Source of the DNA: Bacteroides sp.
GTDB lineage: Bacteria; Bacteroidota; Bacteroidia; Bacteroidales; Bacteroidaceae
DNA: 33,563 nucleotides
NCBI GenBank assembly: GCA_017471925.1
Contig: JAFURM010000035.1
Span: forward strand, 1-33,563
Direction: 5' to 3'
Below, one piece after another: positions 23,074 through 31,917 of this stretch. The position numbers were made by a program, and so were the translations under genes. Within the stretch, counting starts at the first letter, position 1. Each line of letters opens with the position of its first letter. The notes under the pieces were generated by a model, which had not been told where the DNA came from, did no database searches, and was given only the letters and a program-made list of their open reading frames with translations.

Positions 23074-24141
23074 ATGAAGAAGGAGATACAGACAGCCCCG
23101 CCCTACTGGGAGACGAGGTTTCCCGCCGAATGGGAACGCCAAAGCGGCGTGCAACTGACATGGCCACATGCCGGCACCGACTGGAGCCACATGCTGGAGG
23201 AGGTGGAAGCCTGTTTCGTGAACATAGCCCGCGAGATAGCCCGACGGGAGAGGCTACTCATCGTGACCCCGCATCCGGAGAGCGTGGAGAAGCGCATCGC
23301 CGGGGAGGTGGACCTGAGGCGGGTCTCCTTCCTGAAATGTCCCACCAATGACACCTGGGCACGCGATCACGGAGCCATCACCCTGCTCAGCGGGGAGCAT
23401 GCCCTGCTGCTTGACTTCAAGTTCAACGGATGGGGTCTGAAATTTCCCTCGGACAAAGACAACCTGGTGAGCCGCCGCTGCGTGGAGGCGGCAGGACTGC
23501 AAGGTGCATACCTGAACCGGCAGGGATTCGTGCTGGAAGGCGGCTCCATAGAGAGCGACGGACAGGGGACATTGCTCACCACGTCGGAATGCCTGTTGTC
23601 GCCCAACAGGAACGGACAGATGAGCCGTCAGGAGATAGAGGACTACCTTTGCAGGGAGTTGCATGCGCGGCGCATCCTGTGGCTGGACCACGGCTACCTG
23701 GCCGGTGACGATACCGACAGCCACATTGACACACTGGCCCGTTTCTGCCCGGCGGACACCCTGGCCTACGTGGCGTGCAGCGACCCCACAGACGAGCATC
23801 ACGAAGCCCTGCAACGGATGAAGGCCCAGTTGGAGACATTCGTCACCCTGCAGGGCAAGCCCTACCGCCTGCTTCCCCTGCCCCTGCCCGCCCCCATCAG
23901 GGAAGAGGGCGAGCGACTGCCGGCCACCTATGCCAACTTCCTCATCATCAACGGTGCCGTACTCTTTCCTACCTACCGACAGCCCCACAATGACGAGCAG
24001 GCTCGCCGCCAACTGCAGCTCGCCTTTCCCGACCGAGAAGTGGTGGGCTTTGACTGCACACCGCTCATCAAGCAACACGGCTCCCTGCACTGCGTAACCA
24101 TGCAATACCCCACCGGCGTCATCCCCGGCCCCCAGCCCTAA
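23074..24141 (+). CDS. aguA: Agmatine deiminase
   Basis: AguA converts agmatine to N-carbamoylputrescine and ammonia. The 355-residue protein belongs to the peptidyl-arginine-deiminase-like guanidino-group family. The conserved parts are visible: NDTWARDHGAI at 92-102, EGGSIESDG near 155, the histidine of HIDTLARF at 217, and the catalytic cysteine C340 in GSLHCVTMQYP. W and P in the N-terminus (PAEWERQSGVQLTWPH) are typical of the family. The next gene encodes the following enzyme, which makes agmatine rather than arginine the natural substrate. It lies second in the operon from the promoter at 22827. Confidence 0.95.
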   Translation: MKKEIQTAPPYWETRFPAEWERQSGVQLTWPHAGTDWSHMLEEVEACFVNIAREIARRERLLIVTPHPESVEKRIAGEVDLRRVSFLKCPTNDTWARDHGAITLLSGEHALLLDFKFNGWGLKFPSDKDNLVSRRCVEAAGLQGAYLNRQGFVLEGGSIESDGQGTLLTTSECLLSPNRNGQMSRQEIEDYLCRELHARRILWLDHGYLAGDDTDSHIDTLARFCPADTLAYVACSDPTDEHHEALQRMKAQLETFVTLQGKPYRLLPLPLPAPIREEGERLPATYANFLIINGAVLFPTYRQPHNDEQARRQLQLAFPDREVVGFDCTPLIKQHGSLHCVTMQYPTGVIPGPQP

Positions 24142-24177
24142 CTATCAATTATCAACTATCAATTATCAACTATCAAC
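24140..24177. repeat. Tandem 14-bp repeat between aguA and aguB
   Basis: The unit AACTATCAATTATC occurs at 24140-24153 and 24154-24167, and partly at 24168-24177. It begins inside the aguA stop codon and fills nearly the whole gap to aguB. The unit is itself made of two related heptamers. Copy number is likely to vary between strains by slippage. Confidence 0.85.
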
Positions 24178-24187
24178 CGCCCCAAGA

Positions 24188-25084
24188 ATGAGAACAATAA
24201 AAGCAGGACTTGTCCAACAGGCCAACACGGCCGACCTGAAGACCAACCTGATGCGTCTGGCCCAAAACATTGCAGCCTGTGCCGCACATGGCGCACAACT
24301 GATTGTACTGCAAGAGTTGCACAACTCCCTGTATTTCTGTCAGACGGAAGACACCCGACGATTCGACCTGGCAGAACCCATCCCCGGTCCCTCCACCGGT
24401 TTCTATGCCGAATTGGCAGCCACACATCGGGTGGTGCTCGTCACCTCCCTTTTCGAGAAACGAGCTCCGGGACTCTACCACAACACGGCCGTCGTCTTCG
24501 ACCGCGACGGCAGCATAGCCGGACAATACCGCAAGATGCACATTCCCGACGACCCGGCCTATTACGAAAAGTTCTACTTCACCCCTGGCGACCAGGGATT
24601 TGAGCCCATAGAGACCTCTATCGGCAAACTGGGCGTCATGGTGTGCTGGGATCAGTGGTATCCCGAAGCTGCCCGCCTGATGGCACTGAAAGGGGCGGAG
24701 ATACTGATTTACCCCACGGCCATAGGCTGGGAGACGAGCGACACCGAGGAGGAACAACTGCGCCAGCTGAATGCCTGGATGACCGTGCAGCGTGGTCATG
24801 CCGTGGTCAACGGCCTGCCGTTGATAGCCGTGAACCGTGTGGGCTACGAGCCGGACCCCTCGGGCATGACCGACGGCATCCGCTTCTGGGGCAACAGTTT
24901 CGTGGCCGGCCCCCAAGGCGAACTGCTGGCACAGGCGAGAGATGCGGAATCCCAGAATCTGGTGGTGGAGATAGACATGGAGCGCTCCGAAAACGTGCGC
25001 CGCTGGTGGCCCTTCCTGCGCGACCGCCGCATAGACGCCTATGAGGGAGTGACGAAGCGCTATTTAGACTCCCCTATTTCATGA
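24188..25084 (+). CDS. aguB: N-carbamoylputrescine amidase
   Basis: AguB hydrolyses N-carbamoylputrescine to putrescine, CO2 and ammonia. The 298-residue protein is a nitrilase-superfamily amidase with the Glu-Lys-Cys triad: E43 in VLQELHNSLYF, K116 in YRKMHIPDDP, and C153 in VMVCWDQWYPE. The segments TSLFEKR, YHNTAVVFDRDG and RFWGNSFVAGPQGE match plant and bacterial N-carbamoylputrescine amidases closely. It completes the two-step agmatine route to putrescine begun by aguA. The last 11 bases overlap the convergent DUF486 gene. Confidence 0.95.
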   Translation: MRTIKAGLVQQANTADLKTNLMRLAQNIAACAAHGAQLIVLQELHNSLYFCQTEDTRRFDLAEPIPGPSTGFYAELAATHRVVLVTSLFEKRAPGLYHNTAVVFDRDGSIAGQYRKMHIPDDPAYYEKFYFTPGDQGFEPIETSIGKLGVMVCWDQWYPEAARLMALKGAEILIYPTAIGWETSDTEEEQLRQLNAWMTVQRGHAVVNGLPLIAVNRVGYEPDPSGMTDGIRFWGNSFVAGPQGELLAQARDAESQNLVVEIDMERSENVRRWWPFLRDRRIDAYEGVTKRYLDSPIS

Positions 25085-25442
25085 AGACGAAATAGACCGC
25101 CAGAATCAGGCAGGCAAAGGCCGCCAGATGATTCCAGTGCAGGGCTTCGCCCTTGAACAGCAGCGTGCTGAAAAGGGTGAAGATGACCAAGGTTATCACC
25201 TCCTGGATGACCTTGAGCTGCATCAGCGAGAAGGGGCCTCCGTTGCCCTGAAAACCCAGGCGGTTGGCCGGCACCTGACAGGCATACTCGGCCAGAGCAA
25301 TGCTCCACGAAAAGAGGATGACGGCATAGAGCGGCCAGTGGGTGGAAATCTTCATATCCTGAAGTTTCAGATGGCCATACCAGGCAAAGGTCATGAAAAT
25401 ATTGGAAACGATGAGCAAGAGGATGGTGTAGAATGCTTTCAT
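25074..25442 (-). CDS. DMT-family (DUF486) small membrane protein
   Basis: The 122-residue protein starting MKAFYTILLLIVSNIFMTFAWYGHLK has four predicted membrane segments (about 3-20, 36-52, 75-93 and 102-119). It matches the DUF486/DMT-like family, including the central PANRLGFQGNGGPFSLMQLKVIQE. Half-size transporters of this type usually act as dimers; substrate unknown. The frame continues upstream to 25511, but that extension would overlap the preceding gene and lacks membrane character, so I chose ATG 25442. It lies 40 bases after the TtcA-like gene and may share its transcript. Confidence 0.85.
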   Translation of the reverse strand: MKAFYTILLLIVSNIFMTFAWYGHLKLQDMKISTHWPLYAVILFSWSIALAEYACQVPANRLGFQGNGGPFSLMQLKVIQEVITLVIFTLFSTLLFKGEALHWNHLAAFACLILAVYFVFMK

Positions 25443-25482
25443 TGTGAAATAGTTGTTTTTTATATCTATTATAAAGTGATGG

Positions 25483-26259
25483 TTATCGGTCTTGTTCGGG
25501 CGTGCCGTCACCGCTTTTCAGGCTCTTGGGCAACAGCTCTTTCTGCACATTACCCATGCTGCCCCACAGGCTGTATCGGACTTCGGGATTCAACTCCTCC
25601 AACCGCCTCAGCACCTCCTTCATAGCACTGCGGTTGGAAGCCGTCTCATAGGGACAATTCTTGACCTGCTTGTGATAGGCTCTTATGCGCGCCCACGAAG
25701 CGATATCGGCTTCGTGCACCAGGCACATGGGGCGGATGATGGTCATGTCGAACTTCTGCATAGGAAGCATCGGCGGCATGGTGCTGAAAGCCCCCTGGAA
25801 GGTGAGGTTCATGAGCAGGGTCTCCAGAATGTCATCCATGTGATGGCCCAAGGCAATCTTGTTGCATCCCAGCTCCTTGGCCACGGTGAAAAGAGCCTTC
25901 CTGCGATTCCAAGAGCAGAGGAAGCAGGGCGACTTGCGCCGGTCGGTCGTGGCGTCGAACTCCGTCTCATGAACCACCAGCTCCACTCCCAAGGAGGCGG
26001 CAAAGTCGCGCAGATAGTCTACATCGCTCTGATAGGGGATGTTCTTCATCACCACATGCGCGGCCACCACCGAAAAGCGGGGCTTGAATACCCGCGCCCT
26101 GCGTGCCAGCAACTCTAATAGAGCCAGGGAGTCTTTCCCGCCGGAAAGGGCGGCCAGAATCCTGTCGCCCTCCTCTATCAGGCCATACTCCACCACCCCC
26201 TTGCTGAATCGCCTCTCAATGCGGCGGAACAGTTTCTCGTCTTCGCTATATTGTGCCAT
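25483..26259 (-). CDS. ttcA: TtcA-like tRNA 2-thiolation ATP pyrophosphatase
   Basis: The 258-residue protein has the PP-loop SGGKDS at 39-44 and the cysteine pair C112/C115 in PCFLC. The pattern GHHMDDILETLLMN, common to the TtcA/TtuA/TilS superfamily, begins at 138. A third cysteine, C202 in KNCPYE, could complete the [4Fe-4S] site. TtcA makes 2-thiocytidine at tRNA position 32 using ATP to activate the base. Length and cysteine pattern favour TtcA over TilS. Specificity for C32 is inferred from the family. Confidence 0.85.
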   Translation of the reverse strand: MAQYSEDEKLFRRIERRFSKGVVEYGLIEEGDRILAALSGGKDSLALLELLARRARVFKPRFSVVAAHVVMKNIPYQSDVDYLRDFAASLGVELVVHETEFDATTDRRKSPCFLCSWNRRKALFTVAKELGCNKIALGHHMDDILETLLMNLTFQGAFSTMPPMLPMQKFDMTIIRPMCLVHEADIASWARIRAYHKQVKNCPYETASNRSAMKEVLRRLEELNPEVRYSLWGSMGNVQKELLPKSLKSGDGTPEQDR

Positions 26260-26323
26260 GCTTCTGTCTTTTAAATCTCGGCATTATCTGTCTTTCGGAC
26301 CTCAGTCCCGTTGAAATCGGCTG

Positions 26324-26331
26324 CAAAAGTA
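26324..26331 (-). promoter_or_regulatory. -7 element for the ttcA-like gene
   Basis: Minus-strand TACTTTTG fits TAnnTTTG, about 65 bases before the ATG at 26259. -33 element unclear. Confidence 0.35.
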
Positions 26332-26404
26332 ACTCAAAAGAATGATTTAAAGAAGAATTAACATAATAGAATTGCGAAAACTCCCATTATTCACATTTAA
26401 TTCG

Positions 26405-26412
26405 TACTTTTG
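26405..26412 (+). promoter_or_regulatory. -7 element for the TPR/PD40, nfeD, floA operon
   Basis: TACTTTTG fits TAnnTTTG, 27 bases before the ATG at 26440. -33 element unclear. Confidence 0.45.
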
Positions 26413-26439
26413 AGGGCATAACAGAAAAGTGAATCCTGC

Positions 26440-27876
26440 ATGAAGACAAGAAGATATATAATGTTGCTCCTGATGGGATGGATGGGCATGGCACTCTCCG
26501 CACAAACCCTGCAACAGGCCAAAGCCTATTATGCCAAGGGAGAGTATGAAAAGGCCAAACCCGTCTTCCGCCGATACGTAAAGTCCCAACCGGCCAACGG
26601 AAGCTATCAGCTGTGGTATGGCGTCTGCTGCCTGAAGACCGGCGAGCCGCAAGTGGCCGTAAAGCACATAGAGACTGCCGTGAAGAAGAAGGTGACCAGC
26701 GGACAATTCTACTTAGGAGAGACCTACTATGCCCTCTATCGCTTCGAAGAGGCCGTGGAGGTGCTGGAGGAGTATATCGCCGAACTGGAAAAGCGCAAAC
26801 GCTCCACCGAAGAGGCCGGGAAACTCTTGGAAAAGAGCAAGGAAGGACTGCGCTTCCTGAAAGGCGTGGAAGAGGTGGTCGTCATAGACAGCATGGTGGT
26901 GGACAAGGCGGGATTTCTCTCGGCCTACCGGATGAGCCACGAAACGGGCAGCCTGACCACCTACGACGACTTCTTCAAGTCGCAGGAAGAGAAGAAGAAG
27001 GGCATAGTCTACGCACCTGAACTGGGCAACAGAATCTACTACAGCGACCGACAAGAAGACGGACGGTGGGGCATCTTCTCCAGCAACAACCTACAGGGCG
27101 AATGGAGTAAAGGACTTCTGCTTCCGGGCAGCTTCAACGAGGAGGGAAATGCCAACTATCCCTATGTCATGGCCGACGGTGTCACGATGTACTATGCTTC
27201 TGACGGGCCTGGCTCCATGGGAGGATATGACATCTTCGTGACACGCTACAACAAGGGAAGCGAGAAGTTCCTGACACCCGAAAACGTGGGAATGCCCTTC
27301 AACTCGCCCTACAACGACTACATGTACGTCATTGACGAATACAACAACCTGGGTTGGTTCGCCTCCGACAGGTATCAGCCCGAGGGCAAGGTGTGCATCT
27401 ATGTCTTCATCCCCAACTCATCCAAGCAGGTTTATGACTACGAGAACACCGACACCGGGAAAATCATACGTCTGGGCACCCTGCATGCCATCAGAGAAAC
27501 CTGGCAGGATGCCAATGCCGTTAACGAAGCCCGGCAACGCCTGGAAAATGCACGGGAAGTAACGGCACAGGAGGTGAGCAGCCACGACTTCGTCTTCGTC
27601 GTGGACGACGAGCACACCTATTTCCATTGGAGCGACTTCACCTCTCCACAGGCCAAACAAGCCTATACGGACTATCGGCAGATGGAGAAGAACTATAAAC
27701 AGAAGCAGAACAAGCTGAGCAACATGCGCTCCACCTACCAACGCTCCGGCAAGGAGGAGAAGGCACGCATGGCTCCGGCCATGAAGGACCTGGAGAAACA
27801 CCTGAAACAGCTCCATCAGGAGTTGCAGCAGCAAATCATCCAGGTGCGCATCGAAGAGAAGAAACACCTTAAATAA
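26440..27876 (+). CDS. Exported TPR and PD40 (WD40-like) repeat protein
   Basis: A 478-residue protein with a signal peptide (residues 1 to about 21, cut near ALSA|QT). TPR-like helices follow (AKAYYAKGEYEKAKPVFRRYV, then GQFYLGETYYALYRFEEAVEV). The middle has PD40-type beta repeats (IYYSDRQEDGRWGIFSS, MYYASDGPGSMGGYDIFV, LGWFASDRYQPEGKVCIYVF). The C-terminal 80 residues are a long charged coiled coil (EKNYKQKQNKLSNMRS, then LEKHLKQLHQELQQQ). The TPR plus PD40 order recalls Bacteroidota periplasmic or outer-membrane proteins, often with an OmpA domain, which is absent here. It is followed by nfeD after 11 bases, so it probably works at the envelope with the NfeD/FloA pair; this is inference. 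Confidence 0.8.
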   Translation: MKTRRYIMLLLMGWMGMALSAQTLQQAKAYYAKGEYEKAKPVFRRYVKSQPANGSYQLWYGVCCLKTGEPQVAVKHIETAVKKKVTSGQFYLGETYYALYRFEEAVEVLEEYIAELEKRKRSTEEAGKLLEKSKEGLRFLKGVEEVVVIDSMVVDKAGFLSAYRMSHETGSLTTYDDFFKSQEEKKKGIVYAPELGNRIYYSDRQEDGRWGIFSSNNLQGEWSKGLLLPGSFNEEGNANYPYVMADGVTMYYASDGPGSMGGYDIFVTRYNKGSEKFLTPENVGMPFNSPYNDYMYVIDEYNNLGWFASDRYQPEGKVCIYVFIPNSSKQVYDYENTDTGKIIRLGTLHAIRETWQDANAVNEARQRLENAREVTAQEVSSHDFVFVVDDEHTYFHWSDFTSPQAKQAYTDYRQMEKNYKQKQNKLSNMRSTYQRSGKEEKARMAPAMKDLEKHLKQLHQELQQQIIQVRIEEKKHLK

Positions 27877-27887
27877 ATCACTACATT

Positions 27888-28367
27888 ATGGATATACTGA
27901 TTATCATCCTGCTGCTCATTGCCGGCATCGTGTTCCTCTGCATCGAGCTGTTCATTGTCCCCGGCATCAGCATCTCCGGTCTGCTGGCCGGTGCATGCAT
28001 CATCTACGCCAACTATTACGCCTTTGCCAACATGGGTCCCCTGGCCGGATGGCTCACCCTGCTGGCCTCCGCCGTGGCCTGTATAGGCTCGGTGATATGG
28101 TTTATGCGCTCCAAGACCCTGGATCGCATATCCCTGAAGAAAAACATTACCGGCACGGTGGACCGCTCGGCCGAAGCCACTGTCCGCGTGGGCGATGTGG
28201 GCATGACCACCACTCGTCTGGCCCTGATAGGCTATGCGGACATCAAGGGATATATCGTGGAGGTCAAGGCCGACGGCGAGTTTATCGACGAAAAGACGCC
28301 GATAGAGGTGGTGCGCATCATGAACGGCACCCTGCTTGTGAGAAAAATAACCAATAATAACCCCTAA
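27888..28367 (+). CDS. NfeD-family membrane protein (short form)
   Basis: A 159-residue protein with three hydrophobic segments (about 2-24, 28-46, 50-72) followed by an OB-fold domain (about 85-155; ITGTVDRSAEATVRVGDVG). This is the short NfeD form without the N-terminal protease. NfeD OB domains are thought to act with flotillin-like proteins, and floA follows after 12 bases, the classic pairing. Likely a membrane-organising partner of FloA. Confidence 0.9.
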   Translation: MDILIIILLLIAGIVFLCIELFIVPGISISGLLAGACIIYANYYAFANMGPLAGWLTLLASAVACIGSVIWFMRSKTLDRISLKKNITGTVDRSAEATVRVGDVGMTTTRLALIGYADIKGYIVEVKADGEFIDEKTPIEVVRIMNGTLLVRKITNNNP

Positions 28368-28379
28368 AAACAACAAGTC

Positions 28380-29378
28380 ATGGCAACTTCATTGTACTTG
28401 ACCGCCTTCTTAGTGGTGGGCGGCATCATTTTCCTGGTACTGTTTTTCCACTACGTACCATTTTTCCTGTGGCTCTCAGCCAAAGTGTCGGGCGTAAACA
28501 TTTCGCTGGTGCAACTCTTCCTGATGCGCATCCGCAATGTTCCACCTTATATTATAGTGCCCGGCATGATTGAAGCCCACAAGGCCGGACTGAGCAACAT
28601 CACACGCGACGAACTGGAAGCCCACTATCTGGCCGGCGGACACGTGGAGAAGGTGGTACACGCCCTTGTCTCTGCCTCCAAGGCCAACATCGAGCTTCCC
28701 TTCCAGATGGCTACAGCCATCGACCTAGCCGGACGCGACGTGTTTGAAGCCGTACAGATGTCCGTAAACCCCAAGGTTATCGACACACCTCCCGTTACGG
28801 CCGTGGCCAAAGACGGCATCCAGCTCATTGCCAAGGCCCGCGTAACCGTGCGTGCCAACATCCGCCAGTTGGTGGGCGGTGCCGGTGAAGACACCGTGCT
28901 GGCACGTGTAGGCGAAGGCATCGTCTCTTCCATCGGTTCGTCAGAGAATCACAAGTCTGTGCTTGAGAACCCCGACTCCATCTCCAAACTGGTGTTGCGC
29001 AAGGGATTGGATGCAGGAACAGCCTTTGAAATCCTCTCCATCGACATTGCGGACATCGACATAGGCAAGAACATCGGTGCATCGCTGCAGATAGACCAGG
29101 CCAATGCCGACAAGAACATCGCCCAGGCCAAGGCCGAGGAGCGTCGTGCCATGGCGGTGGCCCTGGAGCAGGAGATGAAGGCCAAGGCACAGGAAGCCCG
29201 CGCCAAGGTGATAGAAGCCGAAGCCGAAGTGCCGCGTGCCATGGCCGAAGCATTCCGCAACGGCAACCTGGGCATCATGGACTACTATCGCATGAAGAAC
29301 ATCGAAGCCGACACCTCCATGCGCGAAAACATTGCCAAGCCGACCTCTGGCAATCACACACAGTCGTTGGGCAAATAA
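28380..29378 (+). CDS. floA: Flotillin-like protein FloA
   Basis: FloA forms membrane microdomain assemblies. The 332-residue protein has an N-terminal hydrophobic hairpin (about 5-34), an SPFH/flotillin domain (about 35-220; [34 protein letters not shown]), and a coiled, alanine- and glutamate-rich C-terminal part ([19 protein letters not shown]). Length and sequence match the UPF0365/YqfA family. Co-transcribed with nfeD upstream and probably with the nucleoside phosphorylase 15 bases downstream. Confidence 0.95.
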   Translation: MATSLYLTAFLVVGGIIFLVLFFHYVPFFLWLSAKVSGVNISLVQLFLMRIRNVPPYIIVPGMIEAHKAGLSNITRDELEAHYLAGGHVEKVVHALVSASKANIELPFQMATAIDLAGRDVFEAVQMSVNPKVIDTPPVTAVAKDGIQLIAKARVTVRANIRQLVGGAGEDTVLARVGEGIVSSIGSSENHKSVLENPDSISKLVLRKGLDAGTAFEILSIDIADIDIGKNIGASLQIDQANADKNIAQAKAEERRAMAVALEQEMKAKAQEARAKVIEAEAEVPRAMAEAFRNGNLGIMDYYRMKNIEADTSMRENIAKPTSGNHTQSLGK

Positions 29379-29393
29379 ATCCGGTAGAAATCT

Positions 29394-30272
29394 ATGAGCA
29401 AATATTTCCCTCCATCCGAACTGATTATCAATGAGGACGGCTCCGTTTTCCACCTCCACCTGAGGCCTGAACAGCTGGCAGAAAAGGTAATCCTTGTGGG
29501 CGACCCCGGACGTGTGGCCACGGTAGCTTCCCACTTTGACACCAAAGAATGCGAAGTGGAGAGTCGGGAGTTTCGCACCGTCACCGGCAGCTACCGGGGC
29601 AAACGCATCACTGTGCTCTCCACCGGCATTGGCTGCGACAACATCGACATCGTGATGAACGAGCTGGATGCCCTGGCCAACATCGACTTCTCCACCCGTC
29701 AGGGGAAGGCAGCGTTGCGCAGCCTTGAAATTGTTCGAATCGGCACCTGCGGCGGACTGCAGCCCCATACGCCGGTAGGCACTTTCATCTGCTCGCAGAC
29801 GTCGATTGGCTTCGACGGACTGCTGAACTTCTATGCCGGACGCAACGAGGCCTGTGACCTCAGTCTGGAGAAGGCATTCATGCAACACATGGGATGGACC
29901 GGCAACCAGTGTCAGGCACATCCTTATGCCATAGATGCCGCCCCCATACTCTCCCAACGCATTGCCGGTGACGACATGGTATATGGCATAACCATTGCCA
30001 CAGGAGGCTTCTTCGGCCCGCAAGGGCGTGAGCTGCGCATCCCCCTGGCCGACCCGCGTCAAAACGAGAAGATTGAAAGCTTCCGCTACCAAGGGCGTTG
30101 CATCACCAACTTCGAGATGGAATCATCGGCACTGGCCGGGCTGGCCAGGCTGATGGGACATCGCGCCACCACCACCTGCATGGTCATTGCTAACCGCCGC
30201 GCCAAGGAGGCGGACACCGGCTACAAGAACACCATTGACAGCCTGATTGCCAAAGTACTGCAACGTATCTGA
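29394..30272 (+). CDS. Nucleoside phosphorylase (uridine phosphorylase-like)
   Basis: The 292-residue protein is in the PNP/UDP phosphorylase family. VILVGDPGRVATVASHF contains the phosphate-binding G-D-P-x-R; RIGTCGGLQPHTPVGTFI is the family signature; the C-terminal NFEMESSALAGLARLMGH carries the ME(S) ribose-binding motif. These enzymes split nucleosides with phosphate into base and ribose 1-phosphate for salvage. The pattern is nearest to uridine phosphorylases, but substrate is not certain. It ends 22 bases before the convergent sensor kinase. Confidence 0.85.
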   Translation: MSKYFPPSELIINEDGSVFHLHLRPEQLAEKVILVGDPGRVATVASHFDTKECEVESREFRTVTGSYRGKRITVLSTGIGCDNIDIVMNELDALANIDFSTRQGKAALRSLEIVRIGTCGGLQPHTPVGTFICSQTSIGFDGLLNFYAGRNEACDLSLEKAFMQHMGWTGNQCQAHPYAIDAAPILSQRIAGDDMVYGITIATGGFFGPQGRELRIPLADPRQNEKIESFRYQGRCITNFEMESSALAGLARLMGHRATTTCMVIANRRAKEADTGYKNTIDSLIAKVLQRI

Positions 30273-30294
30273 CCAAGATGCGGGAAAGTGTCAA

Positions 30295-31794
30295 TCACAG
30301 GGCTGACCTATCGTGGATATACAGATCCACATAGCCCACCAACTGCCCGGCAGCATAGGGTTTGCTGAGAATCATGTCACACCCCGCCTGCCGGGCTTGC
30401 TGTCTCTCCGTGTAATGGGAACGTCCGGCTGTAGCCATGATGGGAATGGCTGAGCCTTGGGCGCGGACGTGACGCATGACCTTCACGGCACCCTCCTCCG
30501 GCAGCCGCATGTCCACTATGAGCAAATCGGGATGGTCGATATCAAAACTCATGATGGCCTCTTCCCCACTCCGCGCCCACAACAGTTCATAGTCGGATTT
30601 CAATAGCTGGCTTATCTGCAGAAAGGAGGCGTCCGATTCGTCAACCACCAGCACCTTCTTGCGCCCATTTCCCGGCAGGACAACCGGATGCTTGCTCTCC
30701 ACCGGCAGGCACACGGTGAAGACACTGCCCTTTCCCGGCTCAGACTCCACCTCAATCTTCCCCTGAAGCAGCTCCACAATAGTCTTGCAGATGGAGAGAC
30801 CGAGGCCGGCCCCTTGGACAAAATCGTTCAGCTTCTCAAAGCGGTTGAATATCGAGGCTATCTTCTCCTTGGGAATCCCGCATCCCGTGTCGGCCACCGA
30901 TATCCTGACCCACTCCTCCCCTTCCTGCAGGCTCAGGGCAATGTGTCCCTCCTGCGTGTTCTTTATGGCATTGGACATGAAGTTGGAGATGACTTGCGTC
31001 AGGCGGTTACGGTCGGTTCTTACGACGACATTCTGAGGGGGAAGCACTACCCGCAGCTCCACCTGCGAGGGCATCTTCAGGCTCTGCACCACATTGATTT
31101 CAGCCAGCAGTTCTTTCAGGGAGACCTCTTCCAGGTGTATCTCCGACTTGCCCGACTCAATGCGCGACAAGTCCAGAATGTCATCAATGAGTTGCAGCAA
31201 CAGGTTGCAGTTTTTATGGATAATCTCCTGATACATGCTTCTTTCCTGCTCATCCTGCACCGAAGAGATGATTTCGGAGAAACCGATGATGGCATTCAGC
31301 GGAGTACGTATTTCATGGCTCATATTGGCCAGGAAGAGCGACTTCATCCGGTCGGCCTCTTCGGCCTTTCGCTTTGCTTCCATCAGTTCCTTGAGATGCT
31401 GCACCCGGTCACTGATGTCATGAATCAGGGCCAGCACCATATTTCCCTCAAAGGGAGCGATGCGTGCCTGGAAATAATAGCACTGTCCGTCCACCTCTAA
31501 AGGATATTCTATCTCCTTCTGTTCATTGTCCTTGAGGCAGGACCTGATGTTGCTCAGAAACAGTTCGCACACCTCAGGAGAATAGATTGTCCGTCCGCTG
31601 GCTCCCCTCAGGTGCTCCACCGGATGAAGCAGCACGGTGTCCGAAGACATGATGACATCCTTGATGACAAACTCGTCATCAAAGATGAAGACAAACTCGG
31701 GCAGAGCCTCTATGATTTTCCGATAATGCTCCAGACTCTTGTCACATGATTCCTCCTGCGGCCTGGTGTCATGCTTGTATTCTATGCTTTTCAT
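30295..31794 (-). CDS. Hybrid sensor histidine kinase (PAS, HisKA, HATPase, REC)
   Basis: A 499-residue signalling protein without membrane segments. Domain order: PAS-like sensor (about 20-135), HisKA with phospho-accepting H160 in FLANMSHEIRTPLNAIIGFSE, HATPase_c (N box MSNAIKNTQEG, G boxes DTGCGIPKEK and GAGLGLSICKTI), then a C-terminal receiver with phospho-acceptor D428 in LLIVDMRLPEEG and a conserved lysine in SKPYAAG. The receiver's acidic pocket reads VVDESD. It is cytoplasmic, so it probably senses an internal signal or ligand. No response regulator gene is adjacent; it is an orphan hybrid kinase. Confidence 0.92.
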   Translation of the reverse strand: MKSIEYKHDTRPQEESCDKSLEHYRKIIEALPEFVFIFDDEFVIKDVIMSSDTVLLHPVEHLRGASGRTIYSPEVCELFLSNIRSCLKDNEQKEIEYPLEVDGQCYYFQARIAPFEGNMVLALIHDISDRVQHLKELMEAKRKAEEADRMKSLFLANMSHEIRTPLNAIIGFSEIISSVQDEQERSMYQEIIHKNCNLLLQLIDDILDLSRIESGKSEIHLEEVSLKELLAEINVVQSLKMPSQVELRVVLPPQNVVVRTDRNRLTQVISNFMSNAIKNTQEGHIALSLQEGEEWVRISVADTGCGIPKEKIASIFNRFEKLNDFVQGAGLGLSICKTIVELLQGKIEVESEPGKGSVFTVCLPVESKHPVVLPGNGRKKVLVVDESDASFLQISQLLKSDYELLWARSGEEAIMSFDIDHPDLLIVDMRLPEEGAVKVMRHVRAQGSAIPIMATAGRSHYTERQQARQAGCDMILSKPYAAGQLVGYVDLYIHDRSAL

Positions 31795-31819
31795 GAGTAA
31801 ACATTGCTATGTTGAGAGG

Positions 31820-31827
31820 CAAAATTA
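31820..31827 (-). promoter_or_regulatory. Candidate -7 element for the hybrid kinase
   Basis: Minus-strand TAATTTTG fits TAnnTTTG, 26 bases before the ATG at 31794. -33 not evident. Confidence 0.3.
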
Positions 31828-31881
31828 TAATAAATACCTTAACTTACCACATTATGGCAGACTTTTTTTTGCGGAAAAGCG

Positions 31882-31889
31882 TATATTTG
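31882..31889 (+). promoter_or_regulatory. -7 element for mnmE
   Basis: TATATTTG fits TAnnTTTG, 29 bases before the chosen ATG at 31918. A TTTG at 31868-31871 is too close to be the -33 element. Confidence 0.45.
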
Positions 31890-31917
31890 CACAGCAAAAC
31901 AAACATTGAAGACAACG

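Noticed and set aside
31906-31917. Upstream TTG start for mnmE
   Set aside because: Adds only four residues and is not the family start; ATG at 31918 gives the usual N-terminus.
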